Positions 35,806 through 47,837 of a stretch of DNA of 64,000 nucleotides are shown here, piece by piece. The position numbers were made by a program, and so were the translations under genes. Origin of the DNA: Linnemannia schmuckeri (taxonomy: Eukaryota; Mortierellomycota; Mortierellomycetes; Mortierellales; Mortierellaceae). Numbering within the stretch: the stretch's first letter is position 1; every line of letters begins with the position of its first letter. Location: contig JANATG010000010.1 of assembly GCA_029449235.1 (NCBI GenBank), forward strand, positions 558,001-622,000. Direction: 5' to 3'. Under the pieces are notes generated by a model. That model made no database searches. It was not told the DNA's origin and saw only the letters and a list, made by a program, of their open reading frames with translations.

Positions 35806-36495
35806 TATGTTTGCAGATGCTTTTAGAACGAAAAGGAGAAGGACTGAAGCAGTCATAGTAACAAAGAAGAAGAGTGATAGACAAAGGAAAAGGACCAATC
35901 GTTGGATAACTGGAACCCCCTCTTCTACCGTCGTGGAAACGTCCAGGATCAAATATCGATGGGTTGTTGCTTGTTGTATAGTATTGACTCAAGAGGTTCC
36001 AGGTCCCCATCCGCACTAACAGTTACCCATGCTATACAAGGATCATGCATCCAGTGTATTTTTTTATGACTCTACGAGTATTGAAACACGGGAACCACCA
36101 AAGAGCCAAGAGGGGAGGGAGCGTTCTAGTATCTCCTAACGGAAAAAAGAAGAATAAAAAAACCACCGGGTTCCGTTGTCTTTTGTCGTCCTTCCTCTTC
36201 TTCCTCGTATCACTGTCTTCCTCTCTATTCGTTCTCGCCCCCTCTTCACTGAGACTGGAGGTCTATGATAAACCACTCTCTTCTTTTGATGCCAAGTAGT
36301 AAAGACCTCATATCCGTCTCTAGAACTCACAAAATGGACGTATTGAACAGGACTGACCGGGGATGGATGGTTGGTTGATGATGATGTGTTTTAGGTCTGG
36401 AATCCTACTACCACCCCTTTCCCATAACGTTATCTATTACCCTCCCCCGGCCCGAGGTTCTAGCAGAGAAAACAATTAAACAAGTCAAGAAAACA

Positions 36496-36524
36496 CGCTA
36501 GGCTAGAGAAAGACAAGCCTAGCG
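36496..36524. other. Perfect inverted repeat (9-bp arms, 11-base loop)
   Basis: CGCTAGGCT at 36496-36504 is matched by AGCCTAGCG at 36516-36524. It could form a hairpin in RNA or be a dyad binding site. It lies in the gene desert with no gene adjacent. Confidence 0.6.
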
Positions 36525-39500
36525 AGCAATCGTCCCTCCCTCTTTCAAGGCCAGCCAGGAATCATCCGTTTACCTCGCTACAACCATCGAGTAAGCGAAA
36601 AAAAAGGGGGGAAGTGAACTAACAGAGAGTGAAATGAAAGAGAAAAACAAAGGGATTGAGTATAAACAAACAAAACGGAAGACGGGGCCTGATTTAACTA
36701 AGAGAGCTGTCAATTGATTTGTTGACGACAAGCAATTGAAGGAAGTAACGGACGGCAGAACCTGTAGGCAGTCGTAGAAAGTGGGAGCGAAGGGAGAAGG
36801 AAGGGAATGACGAAGGACGCGACAATGAGAGGATTCTCTCTCCCTCTTTCTTTCACTCTCTACATGTAGTGTCTACGTAGTTTTTTTTTCGAAACGCGAG
36901 CAAATATCCGGATGGTGTAAAACGAGAGTAAGGAGGAAGGAGGAGAGAGAGAGGATTGCGCGATTATTGGCTGTTGCGATAATGGTGTGTCGCGTTTACC
37001 CATGTCTCTGTTTTTAGCACTATCGTTTGTTTCTAGAGAAAGAAGGGGAAGGACATTCATAAACTAGCGAGCGCAGTTGAGATGGTCGCGAACGATGATG
37101 ACGCGTTCGTGATCGTCGTGTAGGTTAGGACTAGTTGATCAATTGATGGTACGTGAGTGAGGCTGGTAAAGTGCTCCTGTTCATGTTTTTGGTACAGAAG
37201 AGGAGCTAGTGGTTAGCGATGAGCCTGTTTTAGTGGTACCTTGGTTGAAGCAAGATAGACCTGTCCAACGAGCGTTGTCATTGCCTTGGCCAAGAAAAAC
37301 GAGGGACTGTGCTCTCTCGTGGGTATAGGTGGGTGCGTGGCTGCTTGGCAATGAGACAACGTCTGCAAAAAGTTGGGAAAGAATAGAGCAATTAGAGTTG
37401 GGTTTTGCCATTTATGGCTTTTTTTTCTTTGTGTATCGATTATGAGAAGTAGTGTCCTCACCAACAATGCTCGTCGTCATGAACAAAAGACAAAAACAGG
37501 TTCGCGTTTGTGTTGTGCTGGGAAGAAACAAGACGATCTATACTATCCTTCCCTCTTCGTCGTCCTCTGTTTTTTTTTGTCGTATCTTGTTTCTCTGTAC
37601 CATCGTCTGTCCTCTTTCTCACCCTCCTCGATGCATTATATCATCCAATGAAGACAACAAATAAAACAACGCAACAGGCAAGCAAGCGAGCAATACTCAC
37701 TGTCCTGGTTTTCCTCTGTACCTTTTTTTTCTTTTCTCTTTGTTCATTCTTTCCTCATTTCCATTTCCATTTTCTTTTCCACCGTCCCTCCTGTCTCCCC
37801 TTTCTTTTGTTCGATCATCGTCTATGTCATGACCCTCACTAGGTCAAGGCAAGCATGAAAGAGATGGATAGAAAGGGTGAACATGATAAGAAAAAATAGT
37901 CTAGGAAATGGCGTGAACTCTTCGAAAGTAGGAAAAGGGGGTTCGAGGAAAGATGAAAGTGGAAAGGACCTTTTGGATCTCACTTTTGTCCAGTTTTCTC
38001 GTTATCTTTTTCTTTACCAAGGGTGTGTCTGTGTATTCCCCTGTTGGACAAACGGGAGAAAATTTACAAATTGAATCCCAGCCAGAAAGGCGATAAGACA
38101 CCTCTTTCTCATTTTGATGTGTGCTACTACCGAAGGCAAAGAAGTGTAACTGTCAGTATGGTGTGAGTGTGCACGGTAAAAAAGAAAATAAGAGTGGAAT
38201 TAAGCGAACGACGTAAGGGCGCAGGTTTTTTTCGAGAAAAGGAGTCAAAGGTATTTTCGACTGGGATGAAATGGGATACAATGGGTCAATGGCAGATTGG
38301 TAGTGGTGCTGGGAGATGGACGGACCAAGATAATGAATGGGAGGGAGGAATGGCTGGGTGGTATGTGTGTACAGCGGAATTACAATGATCAAATGGATAA
38401 GCACAGTGAGGCAAGTAAAAGAAGAAAAGAAAAATAAACAGCACCGCCTGCTTCTTCGTTTCGCCCTTTCCCTCTGTCCTTTGCCTTTGATCACTTGTCT
38501 GGTCCGAACGACCCAGAACATCTCTCTCCGTCTTTTGGCTGTGAAGAAAGGGAAGGAGGATGAGGGTCATGAACGCAAATGTAAAAAGAAACACTGTCGC
38601 ATCGTTTTGCAAAAGGTGAGTAGGATGTCAGGGCAATCTACAGAAATAGCAGAAATAGCTTAATGCAACAGCAAAACAACAGGCATCGCAATAGTCAAGA
38701 AAGTCGACCTCTTGTTTGTTCGTTTACTCGTCCGTTCGCATGTCCAGGGTCTCTGTTGATTGCGGTATGTTCTATTCTAATTGAGGCGCTGCTCGCTTTG
38801 CTTTTACAAGGACTCGACCAAAAAGGTTGTTTTTGTTATTGTCCGTTCTTGTTTTTTTGCGGTCGTGCAACATGCAACGTGTTCGTTCTTGTCATTTGTT
38901 TATGTTGTCGAGCAAGATTTCTAAATTTGTCACAGATAGGTTGTGGAGAAAGGAGAAGAGTCGTTCCCTTCTTTGATTGCGTTTGCTTTTTTTCCCTTCT
39001 TTGCCTTCTTTTCAAAGGTGCAATCGAAAACTTGTTTTTTCTTGGCCGCAGCCCAAACCCAACCCACGCGCCCTTCCCTCGCCTTTTGATCGTTCGCTTT
39101 GGATGGGAGTACAAAAAGGCAAAATAGAATATGAGGAAAAACCAATCCAAACAAGGGGTGGAAAATAAAGAAAAGTGCCCAGCCTTCCTTGGCTCCTTGG
39201 CTGAGTCGTTCTTGTTTTTGTGTCGTCTGTGTGCCGTGGCATGGTATGTCGTTTGTTTAAACACCGAGGAGTTTTTATTTTCGTTCTAGTTTTGCTGGTC
39301 TGTCCTCTTGGTATAGTAACTACGTGGTGGATTGACGAAGGATCAGCCCAGAAAAGAAAGAAAGAAAGGCTTTGGACGTCTTGGGCGATCAAAGTAGACA
39401 AGAGGTGATCAGTCGCTATGGGCTGAATGATATAAGGCGGTGTATATGATACGCCAAGTGTGAGTGAGGGTAATATTGGCTGGGGCCGAAGTGATATATT

Positions 39501-39620
39501 TTTTTGCTACAGACAGAGTTTCAGCCGAGGGTAAATAAGGGCGCGTATCGTGAATGGATGTGGACAGGTGTGGACCAGAGAAAAGGCCGAGAGGAGAGTA
39601 AATTGACGACGGACAGAACA

Positions 39621-39984
39621 CAATTGACACGGTCAGACCTCTTCCTTAGTGTCAATTGAAGTTGGACTGTTTGGGACGAGTGGCAATTGGCAGTTGAGTG
39701 TGGGGTCAAATGTCAACTGAAACAAAAAAGTGGCGAAAACGTCAAACGAAGAAAAGATGAAGAGAGGCATAGTTGACGACTTGAACCATCGTCAATTGAC
39801 AATAAGATGAGAATATTGTTGGAGGAGGCAAGTACTTTATTTCTTATTTCGATTCAATGAGGTCGACTTTGGACTTACTCAGAATAGAATAAAAATTAGT
39901 ATTATAGTTCAATTCAATTGCCAAGAAAACAAAAGAACTGCGGACGCGGACGAAGCGGAACTTTTTCTTCCGCAGGAGCAATTG
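39621..39984. promoter_or_regulatory. Cluster of six CAATTG palindromes upstream of the response regulator
   Basis: CAATTG occurs at 39621, 39653, 39684, 39793, 39915 and 39979. Several copies extend to TCAATTGA, and one is the 10-bp palindrome GTCAATTGAC (39791-39800). The cluster lies 350-720 bp before the first ATG of the response regulator and could be a homotypic transcription-factor site cluster. Confidence 0.35.
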
Positions 39985-40075
39985 AAAACCGACAATTTGT
40001 TACTCTCATTGAATACCACCCTGATTCAATAGCGGTGAACAAAGGTCAGCCTGAGTCAAGCAACAGGTCGACTTG

Positions 40076-40083
40076 TATATAAA
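40076..40083 (+). promoter_or_regulatory. TATA box of the response regulator gene
   Basis: TATATAAA is followed by a leader of about 230 bases rich in C and CAA triplets with no ATG before 40339. Confidence 0.6.
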
Positions 40084-40338
40084 GGGTGTCCTCCTTGCCT
40101 TCTGCCCCGCTTTTTTTCTCTTTCTTTCTTCTGTTTCCTCCTTCCAACCTACCCAACACATACCAAACACTTTTGCCTCAAAAAGCACACCTTTACTTCG
40201 CGTCAACGCACTCCAAACATCATACTCTCTTCCACTTCCACCTCTACTCTTCTTCGTTCTCACCAGAACCCAAACAACAACTTCACCATTACAGCCCGAC
40301 GCCTCTCCCGCTCCAACTCCTCCAGCAACAACCCAAAC

Positions 40339-40980
40339 ATGCTCTGCAGCCTTATCCGCAAAATGTGCACCACATCAACAACTTCCCTCCTCCAGGACAC
40401 CTCTTCACTTCAAAAGACAACCTCAACCTATTTCAACAAGGCTATCAACAACATGACTGCCTCTCCTATTCTTTCGACCATCTCCCCTCCCTCCTCTCCT
40501 GCTATGAGCATCGAGAGCGACTTTGAGGACCACGACGAGACCACCACCACCCAGCCTCGCAAGATCAAGGTCATGATCATCGACGATAACTCTGTCAACC
40601 TGACTATTCTCTCCCGCCTTCTCAACAAGCACTTTGCCGACACCATCCAGCTCACCTCTGTCCAGAACTCGGGCCTCGCTGCCCTCGACCAACTCACCAA
40701 GGACGAGGTCGACCTCATTCTCATGGACATTGATATGCCCGTCCTCTCCGGTGTCGAGACCACCACCGCGATCCGCAACAACGACTCGCACTCTGAACAC
40801 TCGATCCTCGAGCAGAACTTGAACGTGCCCATTATCGCTGTCACCACCTCTGACGCCGAGGAGCAGCGCGAGCTCTACCGCCAGGTCGGTATGGCCGACT
40901 GTGTCTCCAAGCCCATTGCCATCCCCAAGCTTCGCATGGCTATCGAGGAGGCAATGAAGACGGTCTCCACCAACGGATGA
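40339..40980 (+). CDS. Receiver-only response regulator
   Basis: Phosphorelay receiver protein of 213 residues from the first ATG, or 175 from the in-frame ATG at 40453. The receiver domain spans about residues 77-205. It has the acidic pair (MIIDDNS, residues 82-83), the phospho-acceptor Asp130 (LILMDIDMP), the switch Thr170 (IIAVTT) and the conserved Lys191 (SKPI). No DNA-binding or kinase domain follows, so it resembles stand-alone fungal receivers such as Candida Srr1 or the receiver of Mcs4/Ssk1-type proteins in stress signalling. It has a single exon with a strong C-ending codon bias, suggesting good expression. The N-terminal extension from 40339 is Thr/Ser/Lys-rich with only one acidic residue in the first 38. 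Which ATG is used is unresolved. The first one is favoured by the ATG-free leader. Confidence 0.85.
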   Translation: MLCSLIRKMCTTSTTSLLQDTSSLQKTTSTYFNKAINNMTASPILSTISPPSSPAMSIESDFEDHDETTTTQPRKIKVMIIDDNSVNLTILSRLLNKHFADTIQLTSVQNSGLAALDQLTKDEVDLILMDIDMPVLSGVETTTAIRNNDSHSEHSILEQNLNVPIIAVTTSDAEEQRELYRQVGMADCVSKPIAIPKLRMAIEEAMKTVSTNG

Positions 40981-43900
40981 ACGTCCTATCGCCACCCAAC
41001 CGGCGATCCCTCCTCTTTAAACAACCCCACCCACAAAAAAATTTGCTTTCTTGCTTTGCAACACTTTTTTTATCTTGGCGCCGCTGCCGCCGCAACACCC
41101 CAACAACCAACAACACCCCTACTTTCTCCCTATTCTTTGGTCGACGATATTCGGTGGTGTTCACCTTCCCTCTTCCTCGTCTACCCCTTCCACTGAAGGG
41201 CACTGAAGACGATGATAACCCAACCCATCGAACCATCTCCCAACCTGGGACCCCAGCTCTTTTTTTCTGCGCTTTTTTTCCCCCTTTTTCTTTATCTCTT
41301 CTCGCTGACATTCAAAAATCAACGACAACACCAAAAAAAGCCCTTTGGATGGCCACTTGCCTCCTTCATACCCCCATTCCTCCTCTTCACTGAGTGTAGG
41401 ATACTTGTAGATAGCTTCCTCTTATACCACAAACTAGTAGCTTAGCCATCTTTCTTCCAGCTTCAATAGCTAAATATATTTGAACAAAAAACAAAAACTG
41501 CTGTCGTGTCTTTATCTCAGTTGTCTCTTGTCTATGCGTCTCTTGTCCAATTGTCCATTAGCTTGGAAATGGACCCTGAAAAAAAAATTGGTACCAATCA
41601 GTGCTGTTGTGAACAAATAACGCGCCATCTCCGTTAAACCCTGGTCTCGTTCTTTTTATGTCGTACTCTCCCTCTCTCTCATTCTTCGCAGCCGTTCTCA
41701 TATTTTCTCTTTCATGATCTTTCTTGTCTCTCTTGCACATATAGCAAACATCTCCCTTCTCTTCTGCCCCCTAGAAAGCAAAAACACAAACAACAGACAG
41801 CACACAACTCTCCAAGGAAAAACACCTCAGCACAACACAAAAAGAAGCAAACTAACAAACAAAAAAAAAGGCGAACAGACAAGCACAAGAGTAACCAGAA
41901 GAAACGCCTGTGTTTTGTCTTCTGCATGATTTTGGACATCTTTTCTTCTTTCTGTCCCTCCCTTTCTGTCCCTCCCTTTCTGTCCCCCACCCTCCCCAAT
42001 GCAGGGCGACGACAAATACATCCATCTTTTTTTTTCCAGCAACAAACAAGAAACAAGAAAGACAAAAAAAAGCAGAGGTGGATGCAGCAGAGAGAAATGG
42101 ATCCATTCTCGACCATTTTTCCAATGGTTCTTTCCTTGGAGAAAATACCTGGTGTGTTTGTGTCGTGGGTTGAAGGGGGCGAAAAAGAAGAAGAGGGTGC
42201 TGAATCATTGCTTCTTCAGGAGACATGGTACATGGTATGATGTACTCCATTTTTTTCTTTGTCTCATTTTCTTTCACCAAATCCTTGTTTTGGTGCGTTC
42301 CTTTTTCCATTTTTCTCTCGATTTTCATGAAAATCACCATGTACCCCTTCCTTCCTCTCCCTTCCCTTCTTTCCACCTTTGCCTCTTCCGTGCACTACAG
42401 CATAACCCTCACTCATTCACCCCCTTGCGGGTTCACCAGATCAAAAGAAAGGTAAGAGAGCACGAATGAAAAGGAAACAAGCCAGATTCAACACAATAGT
42501 GTCTGTTCCCTTGCTCTTGCACTCTCTCTTTGCCAACCTTTTCTTTCCTTGGCCAAAGTTTTCCCTTGAGCGAGAAAGAGGGATCCTCACCGCACACCCC
42601 CTCTTTTTTCTTTCTTTTCCTCCGTCCTTGCTCGTCCCCTCCCTCCACCTCCTCGTTTCGTTGTCATCTACTTAATATCTTTGCAAAACAGTCTATTTTT
42701 TTTTCTTTCTTTGCTTTTATGTCTGTTTGCGTATGCCCGTTTTAAGTGGCATGGTTCTGGATTGAAGGTGGACTGAAAGAGAGGGGAGAGAGAAGAGGAG
42801 GAGGAAGGGGTGAGCCATCCTCGTTGTTTTCTCACACTCACAGACCCCACCTGAATCATACCATGGTCCAACACATCCCAACCTCGACTCATTGAGTGGG
42901 TTCAAGAACAACGAGAGAGAAAAGACAGTAATTCTCCGATCCAGGGGAGGAAAAAAATGAAAGACACCAAAAAACGAAAAAAGAGAAAAGAAAAAGATAA
43001 CGACGATGGGCGACAATGGTGTTGTTGTTACTATCATTGAGCGGTTAGGTAGATAGAAAAGGATCAAAGGGTAATAGTGATGTTAACACAGAGAGAGAAG
43101 AAGGAGGACCCATATCCCATGGGTGGATGGACCAAAGCAAGCTAGTTGGATTACTGAAGTATATGCACTATGTTATGCTTTTGGTGTTGCTATTGTTTAT
43201 GACCATCATCCTGCATCATGATAGTACGAGAGGCAAAGGGCATGGTGCTACGACGGACGACCGGGGTCCGCTCTCTGAGCAAAGAAAGGCACAGACTAAC
43301 AGCAAAATAATGGCACGTCGTCTAGTAGTCATGTTCCACTTCCTGTGCACTGTGCGAAAAATACACGATTAAGGACAGGGGGAACCAGATCCTCCTACGC
43401 GTACGAAATCAACAGCCAAAACACATCTAACGCAAATAAGCGCACAAAATAAAAAAAAAAAAAAAAAAGAGGCACGGGGTCCACTTTAACATTCGATTGA
43501 CCCGCGCGACTTTCCTGCCCTGCCCTCCGCCTCATCCATCCATCCGCCCGGCCCGCAATTTTTCTTTCTTCTAATTGCCGATGGCTCTTGCTGCCAAGAA
43601 GCGATAGCCTTGGCCAACGAGAAGCTGACTGACTGACACCCCTTCCCCTCCACGAAAAAAAAAAAAAAAACCACAAAACGAGGGAAATCCTCGGCGAATT
43701 TGTGTTTCCGTAGGCAGGCATAAATTGCATAAAACCAACTTTCTGACTCTTCTTCGTCAGCAAATATAACGAACAAACATCTTTCTTTTTGTCTTTATTG
43801 TCTTGAGTCTGTTTCCACATTTCAGAAAGTCAATTGAGGGTAACGACACCTTGTCTTTGTCTCGTTGCCCCTAGACCCGGAGGGTTTACCCTCTTTGGGT

Positions 43901-46900
43901 TAGTAGGAAAAACAGCAACGAGAGGAGCAGTTTTTTTTGTTTTTTTTTGTTGTTGCGACGTGGGACAAATTGTTCGGATACTGTCGCAAAGTACCAGGGT
44001 CCTCTAGACAAAAAAGATGCAATCATTGAGCAGCAAACGATAGCAACATCAGCAAACATAAGACAACAAAACAACAAACACATCATTAGCATGAGAAGTG
44101 AGTAACGAGGGACGAGTCAAATGAGAATTGCGCGGAGTATGTGTAATTGCGTGGGTGAGCACTTTTGCGAACGGATAGGATTGAATGTAGACCGTGTGAG
44201 GGAAATAAGAAACAGTGGGGCGTGGCAATAGGCATAGGCGTGGAAGGAGAACAAAAAACCCTAGGGAGTTATCAGTGGATTATGGGGAAGGCAGGGCAGG
44301 GAAGGGGGGATTCGATCGATTGTTGATTCTTGCTGCAACAGAGAGACGGAAAGGAAGAGAGTACACGGCGGCAAAGGCGTGGCACACACGGCAGGAACGG
44401 AAGCGAATAAACTAGCTGGCAGTCCTGTTTTGCTCTGTTGCGATGCGGTGCGATTACCAACCCTCCGGCTGATGTTCGATTCCGACCGCAAAAATTCAAT
44501 TTGACAAGACTGCGTAGTCAAAATGGAAGCAACAGGATTTGTCAGACGAGGCTCTTTTTTTTTTTCACTTTGTAGTCAAATTGCGGTCCGCACAACGCCG
44601 CTTGGGTGTTGCTTTTGCTGCTCACCTCCTTTTCTGACAAATACTCGAATTGCCTTATTTTGGGCGGGGATTATTATTAGGTGTTGTCTACGTGTCCGTT
44701 GCTACATTTGATTTTGAATTTTTTTTTTTCTGCTTTTTTTGTTCTTTTGTTTCTTTCAGGTTCTATGTAAGGGTCTACCGAGGAAGAGCGGACCGACTGA
44801 CCGACCGACCGACCGCGCCCCACTTCAACTCCGTGAATAGCGAGAGCGAGTTGTCAATTTTCAATTTTTTTTTTATTGGAGAAAACGATACGGCATGAAC
44901 AGAACGAGAAAGATATGGCGGGCATTCAGCTCCGTCTCAATTTTTTCAATCTCGTTACTTTTTTTTTATTTCACGCTCGCTCGTTGGCTGCGGCAATGCC
45001 ACAAAGGAAAGAAAAGGGTAACAACAAAGAAGCAGAGAATAAAGCAAGGATGAGGAGGGACCTGGTTTGGTTTGGAAGGAAGTATGTAGAACGTGGTACA
45101 GTGCTGGCTCCTTCTTTTTTTAGCGGTCAAAGATAGCCCTTTGTTGTCAGTGAGATCAGAGAGGGAGTGGGACAGAGAGGTGGAGGAATAAGGTCAAGAA
45201 GGAAAGGAGAGATGACTGAAGTTCAGAAAAACCCTGATAGATCCTCCTCTCCCTCTCTCTTCCCTCAATTGAACAATGCAAAAAAAGGACAAAAAAACAA
45301 ACAACGCCATGCAACAAGAGAAAAGATACCTATGATGTATGTCTGTTTATCTGTTTGTATCTGTCCATCTGACTCCAACTTGACCATCGACTGAGAGACA
45401 AAAACAGATAGCCAGAAGGACTGGACAAAGTAGAACGGATGGACGGACTAGAAAAAAAGGCCAAGCACGCCTCGTGGCAAGCGCAGGATACATGCACTTT
45501 GCTTCTTCCTTAATCTCCTTAGCGTGTTTTGTGGATGTGTATGTATGTGTGCGTCAACAATATTTTTTTGACCCTCGTTTTTTTTCTCCGCCACACTTGT
45601 TGACTACACCAAAGAGTGTATACACAAAAACAATCCTCCTCATGGGCACGACACGCGCACACACATGGGCAGGCAAGGGTAGGCAAGGACAGGCACCCCA
45701 AAAACGAGCCAACAATTGTTCTTATTGTTTCCTACGTTTTGTCTCCTTTCATGCGATGGAAAACAAAGCAACAATCCTACATGCACGCATACCTATAATC
45801 CTCCAGAGAAGCTACTCCTCGAACGAGAGTAGGAGAGTAAGCGAATTGCTGTAGTTGCTAATTTGTGGTTGACATGATAAAGAGACAACTACACTTTTGA
45901 CACATACTCTCCTTTCGCTTGTTCACAGCCTTTTTGATGAACAATTATTTCCAGAGATTAGAAAATTTTTCTTATGAAAAAGGAAGGAAGAAGCAAAAAG
46001 GCCGACGGGGATTCAGTCGCATGAGGTAGGCCGACACTCAAATCAGCAGGGAGGTGAGTGTATCAATTAGAGGTGAGTAACAAGAGAACAAACGAGTGAG
46101 AATATCAAACTCACTTCTTGGCCGGACTGGACTTGGTCTTGACTTTGGGCAAAGTTGAGGTGTTCACCATCTTTTGCCTCCACTCGACCTCGTGAACATT
46201 TTTGATTTGCACAAAAAGGGGGTGCAAGGTCAAAACAAGGGGTGATAAGCCGTAGCAAAGTAGTGGCAAGGCAAGGGGAGGAAGAAAGACGAGGGGTGTG
46301 AAAACTGACCAAACCTTTCTTTCCCTCCTTCTTTTCCCTCCTCTTTTTTTTTGTTGACCAACAAGAAAAAAAACTATTTTGAATACAAAACAAAGAAAAA
46401 AGGGAGAACTACGGATCGGTCTTTGGAGCGATACGAAGCATCGAATATATTTGAGTACGAAGAATAGACAACTAGAAAATAAAAATAAATAATGCGAATA
46501 CCATCGTCTGGAACTAGACAGCATCAACTCTCCATTGACTTTTTTTTATTCATCATTCTCTTACAACAAAGCTCGATGTTTTATATAGTGGAATGTGAAA
46601 AATACAATTGTTCAGCACTGTCGCCGACAATTTCCATGTTTTTTTTTGAAGCGGCACCAATAGCTGAGAGATAATGTAAAAGTGGAAACGTGGAAAAAAA
46701 AGGAAATCCGCGAGCGAACGAACGAAGTGCGGTCGAAAGAGCAAAGAGATATCATGAGCTTTTTCTCCTGTTTTTGTCAGCAGTCGGAATATGGATATAC
46801 ACTCCAGTGGTCAGGCTTTGCGTATAGAAGCTCTCATTCTCTCGGTCGAGAACCAAAAAAGCAAGAGGGCTTGGTCGGAAAACAGAGGACGAGGCGAGGC

Positions 46901-47837
46901 TGAGGCGGAAGAAGAATTTTTTCTGAAGAGTCAAGCAAAGTTCTGTAGGGAGTGTGTGGCGGCACCAATTGACAGGGGTAAGATTATGTTGGATAGGGGG
47001 GGGGGGGGGGGGGTAGTGAATCAATCCACCCAACAACGCTTCTCATTCTCCCATCTTGGTGGAGAGAAGGAGAGGAGTGATTTATTTTAGCTCCGTCTGA
47101 AGTAGGGATTGAAAAAAAAACGTGGCAAACTTTATTTCTTAGCCATTTTTCACACCTGTGCCTGAACTGAAATTGCCCCTCTGTCGGTCTCCCCATCCGA
47201 GTGAAATAAGCAGCGTGATTGGTGCAGAACTTTTTTTTTCTTGTTTTTGGGCAAATCGAAAAAAAAGAAGCAAAGGAATAGGAACAAGGCACGGCCCGGC
47301 GCTTTTGCCCTTTTTCTTTCGTTTGTTCTTTTAATCGACACTGAGTCAGGGACGAAGTAGGCCTTAGGGTTAGGGAGTAAGAGGCGGAAGGAGCAAAAAG
47401 CAAGAGTGGGAGAGGGGCGAGAGCAGGATTTGGACTCTTTGGAGTGAACGACGCAGCAGTGGTAGAGGGGTAAATAAGAAGAGCCAGAGGCAAATAAATA
47501 AAAAAAAAAAAAACGCCGAGCAATTGAACTCAGTTACTATTGCTTGTCTATTTCCCTCAGTCTTTTTTTTGTTTCCCTTTTTTTTCCTTTATGAGTGTTT
47601 CTCATTGTTGACCATCTTTTGAATGGCAACTCAAGTTGACCGTGTTTGAGAAGCTCTTTATTTGGTAAAAGTAAATAGTTGACTTAATAGAATGTCGTCT
47701 GTCATGCTTAGTTGACTGGGTATCTGTTATCTGGGGTTTGCTAATTCGTATTATTATTATTGAAGAGCACGTGTGTGTGTATGGGTCCGATGGGGTATAG
47801 AATAAAAGAAGGGATAAAGCCGACGTCAAGGGCAATA
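40981..47837. other. Gene-poor stretch
   Basis: No gene was recognised. It contains a short direct repeat of a CTTTCTGTCCCTCCC-type unit near 41945-41987, poly-A runs near 43450-43468 and 43657-43671, a run of 18 G at 46996-47013, and a 19-codon lysine-rich open frame at 46111-46170 (-) that ends in a possible GTGAGT donor. None of these is sufficient for a gene call. Confidence 0.45.
46996..47013 (+). repeat. Run of 18 consecutive G
   Basis: An uninterrupted G homopolymer, rare compared with the many A/T runs of this contig. It could form G-quadruplexes and is a likely site of assembly length error. Confidence 0.9.

Larger units (their letters stand above)
30310..40338. other. Ten-kilobase gene desert
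   Basis: No frame longer than about 165 codons appears, and all frames are low-complexity. No splice-joined coding blocks were recognised. The stretch contains poly-A/T runs, a duplicated block of about 60 bp (35408-35524), three copies of a 24-bp unit (35734-35805), a perfect 9-bp inverted repeat (36496-36524) and six CAATTG hexamers at 39621-39984 just upstream of the response regulator. Unrecognised non-coding RNAs cannot be excluded. Confidence 0.5.

Noticed and set aside
44448..44500. A tRNA-like end (GTTCGATTC followed by bases pairing with TGCGGT)
   Set aside because: Only about 47 bases lie between the arms. There is no anticodon arm or D arm, so it is not a tRNA.
47360..47376. Two consecutive TTAGGG-like units (interstitial telomere)
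   Set aside because: Two units are easily met by chance, and there is no longer array or subtelomeric gene nearby.
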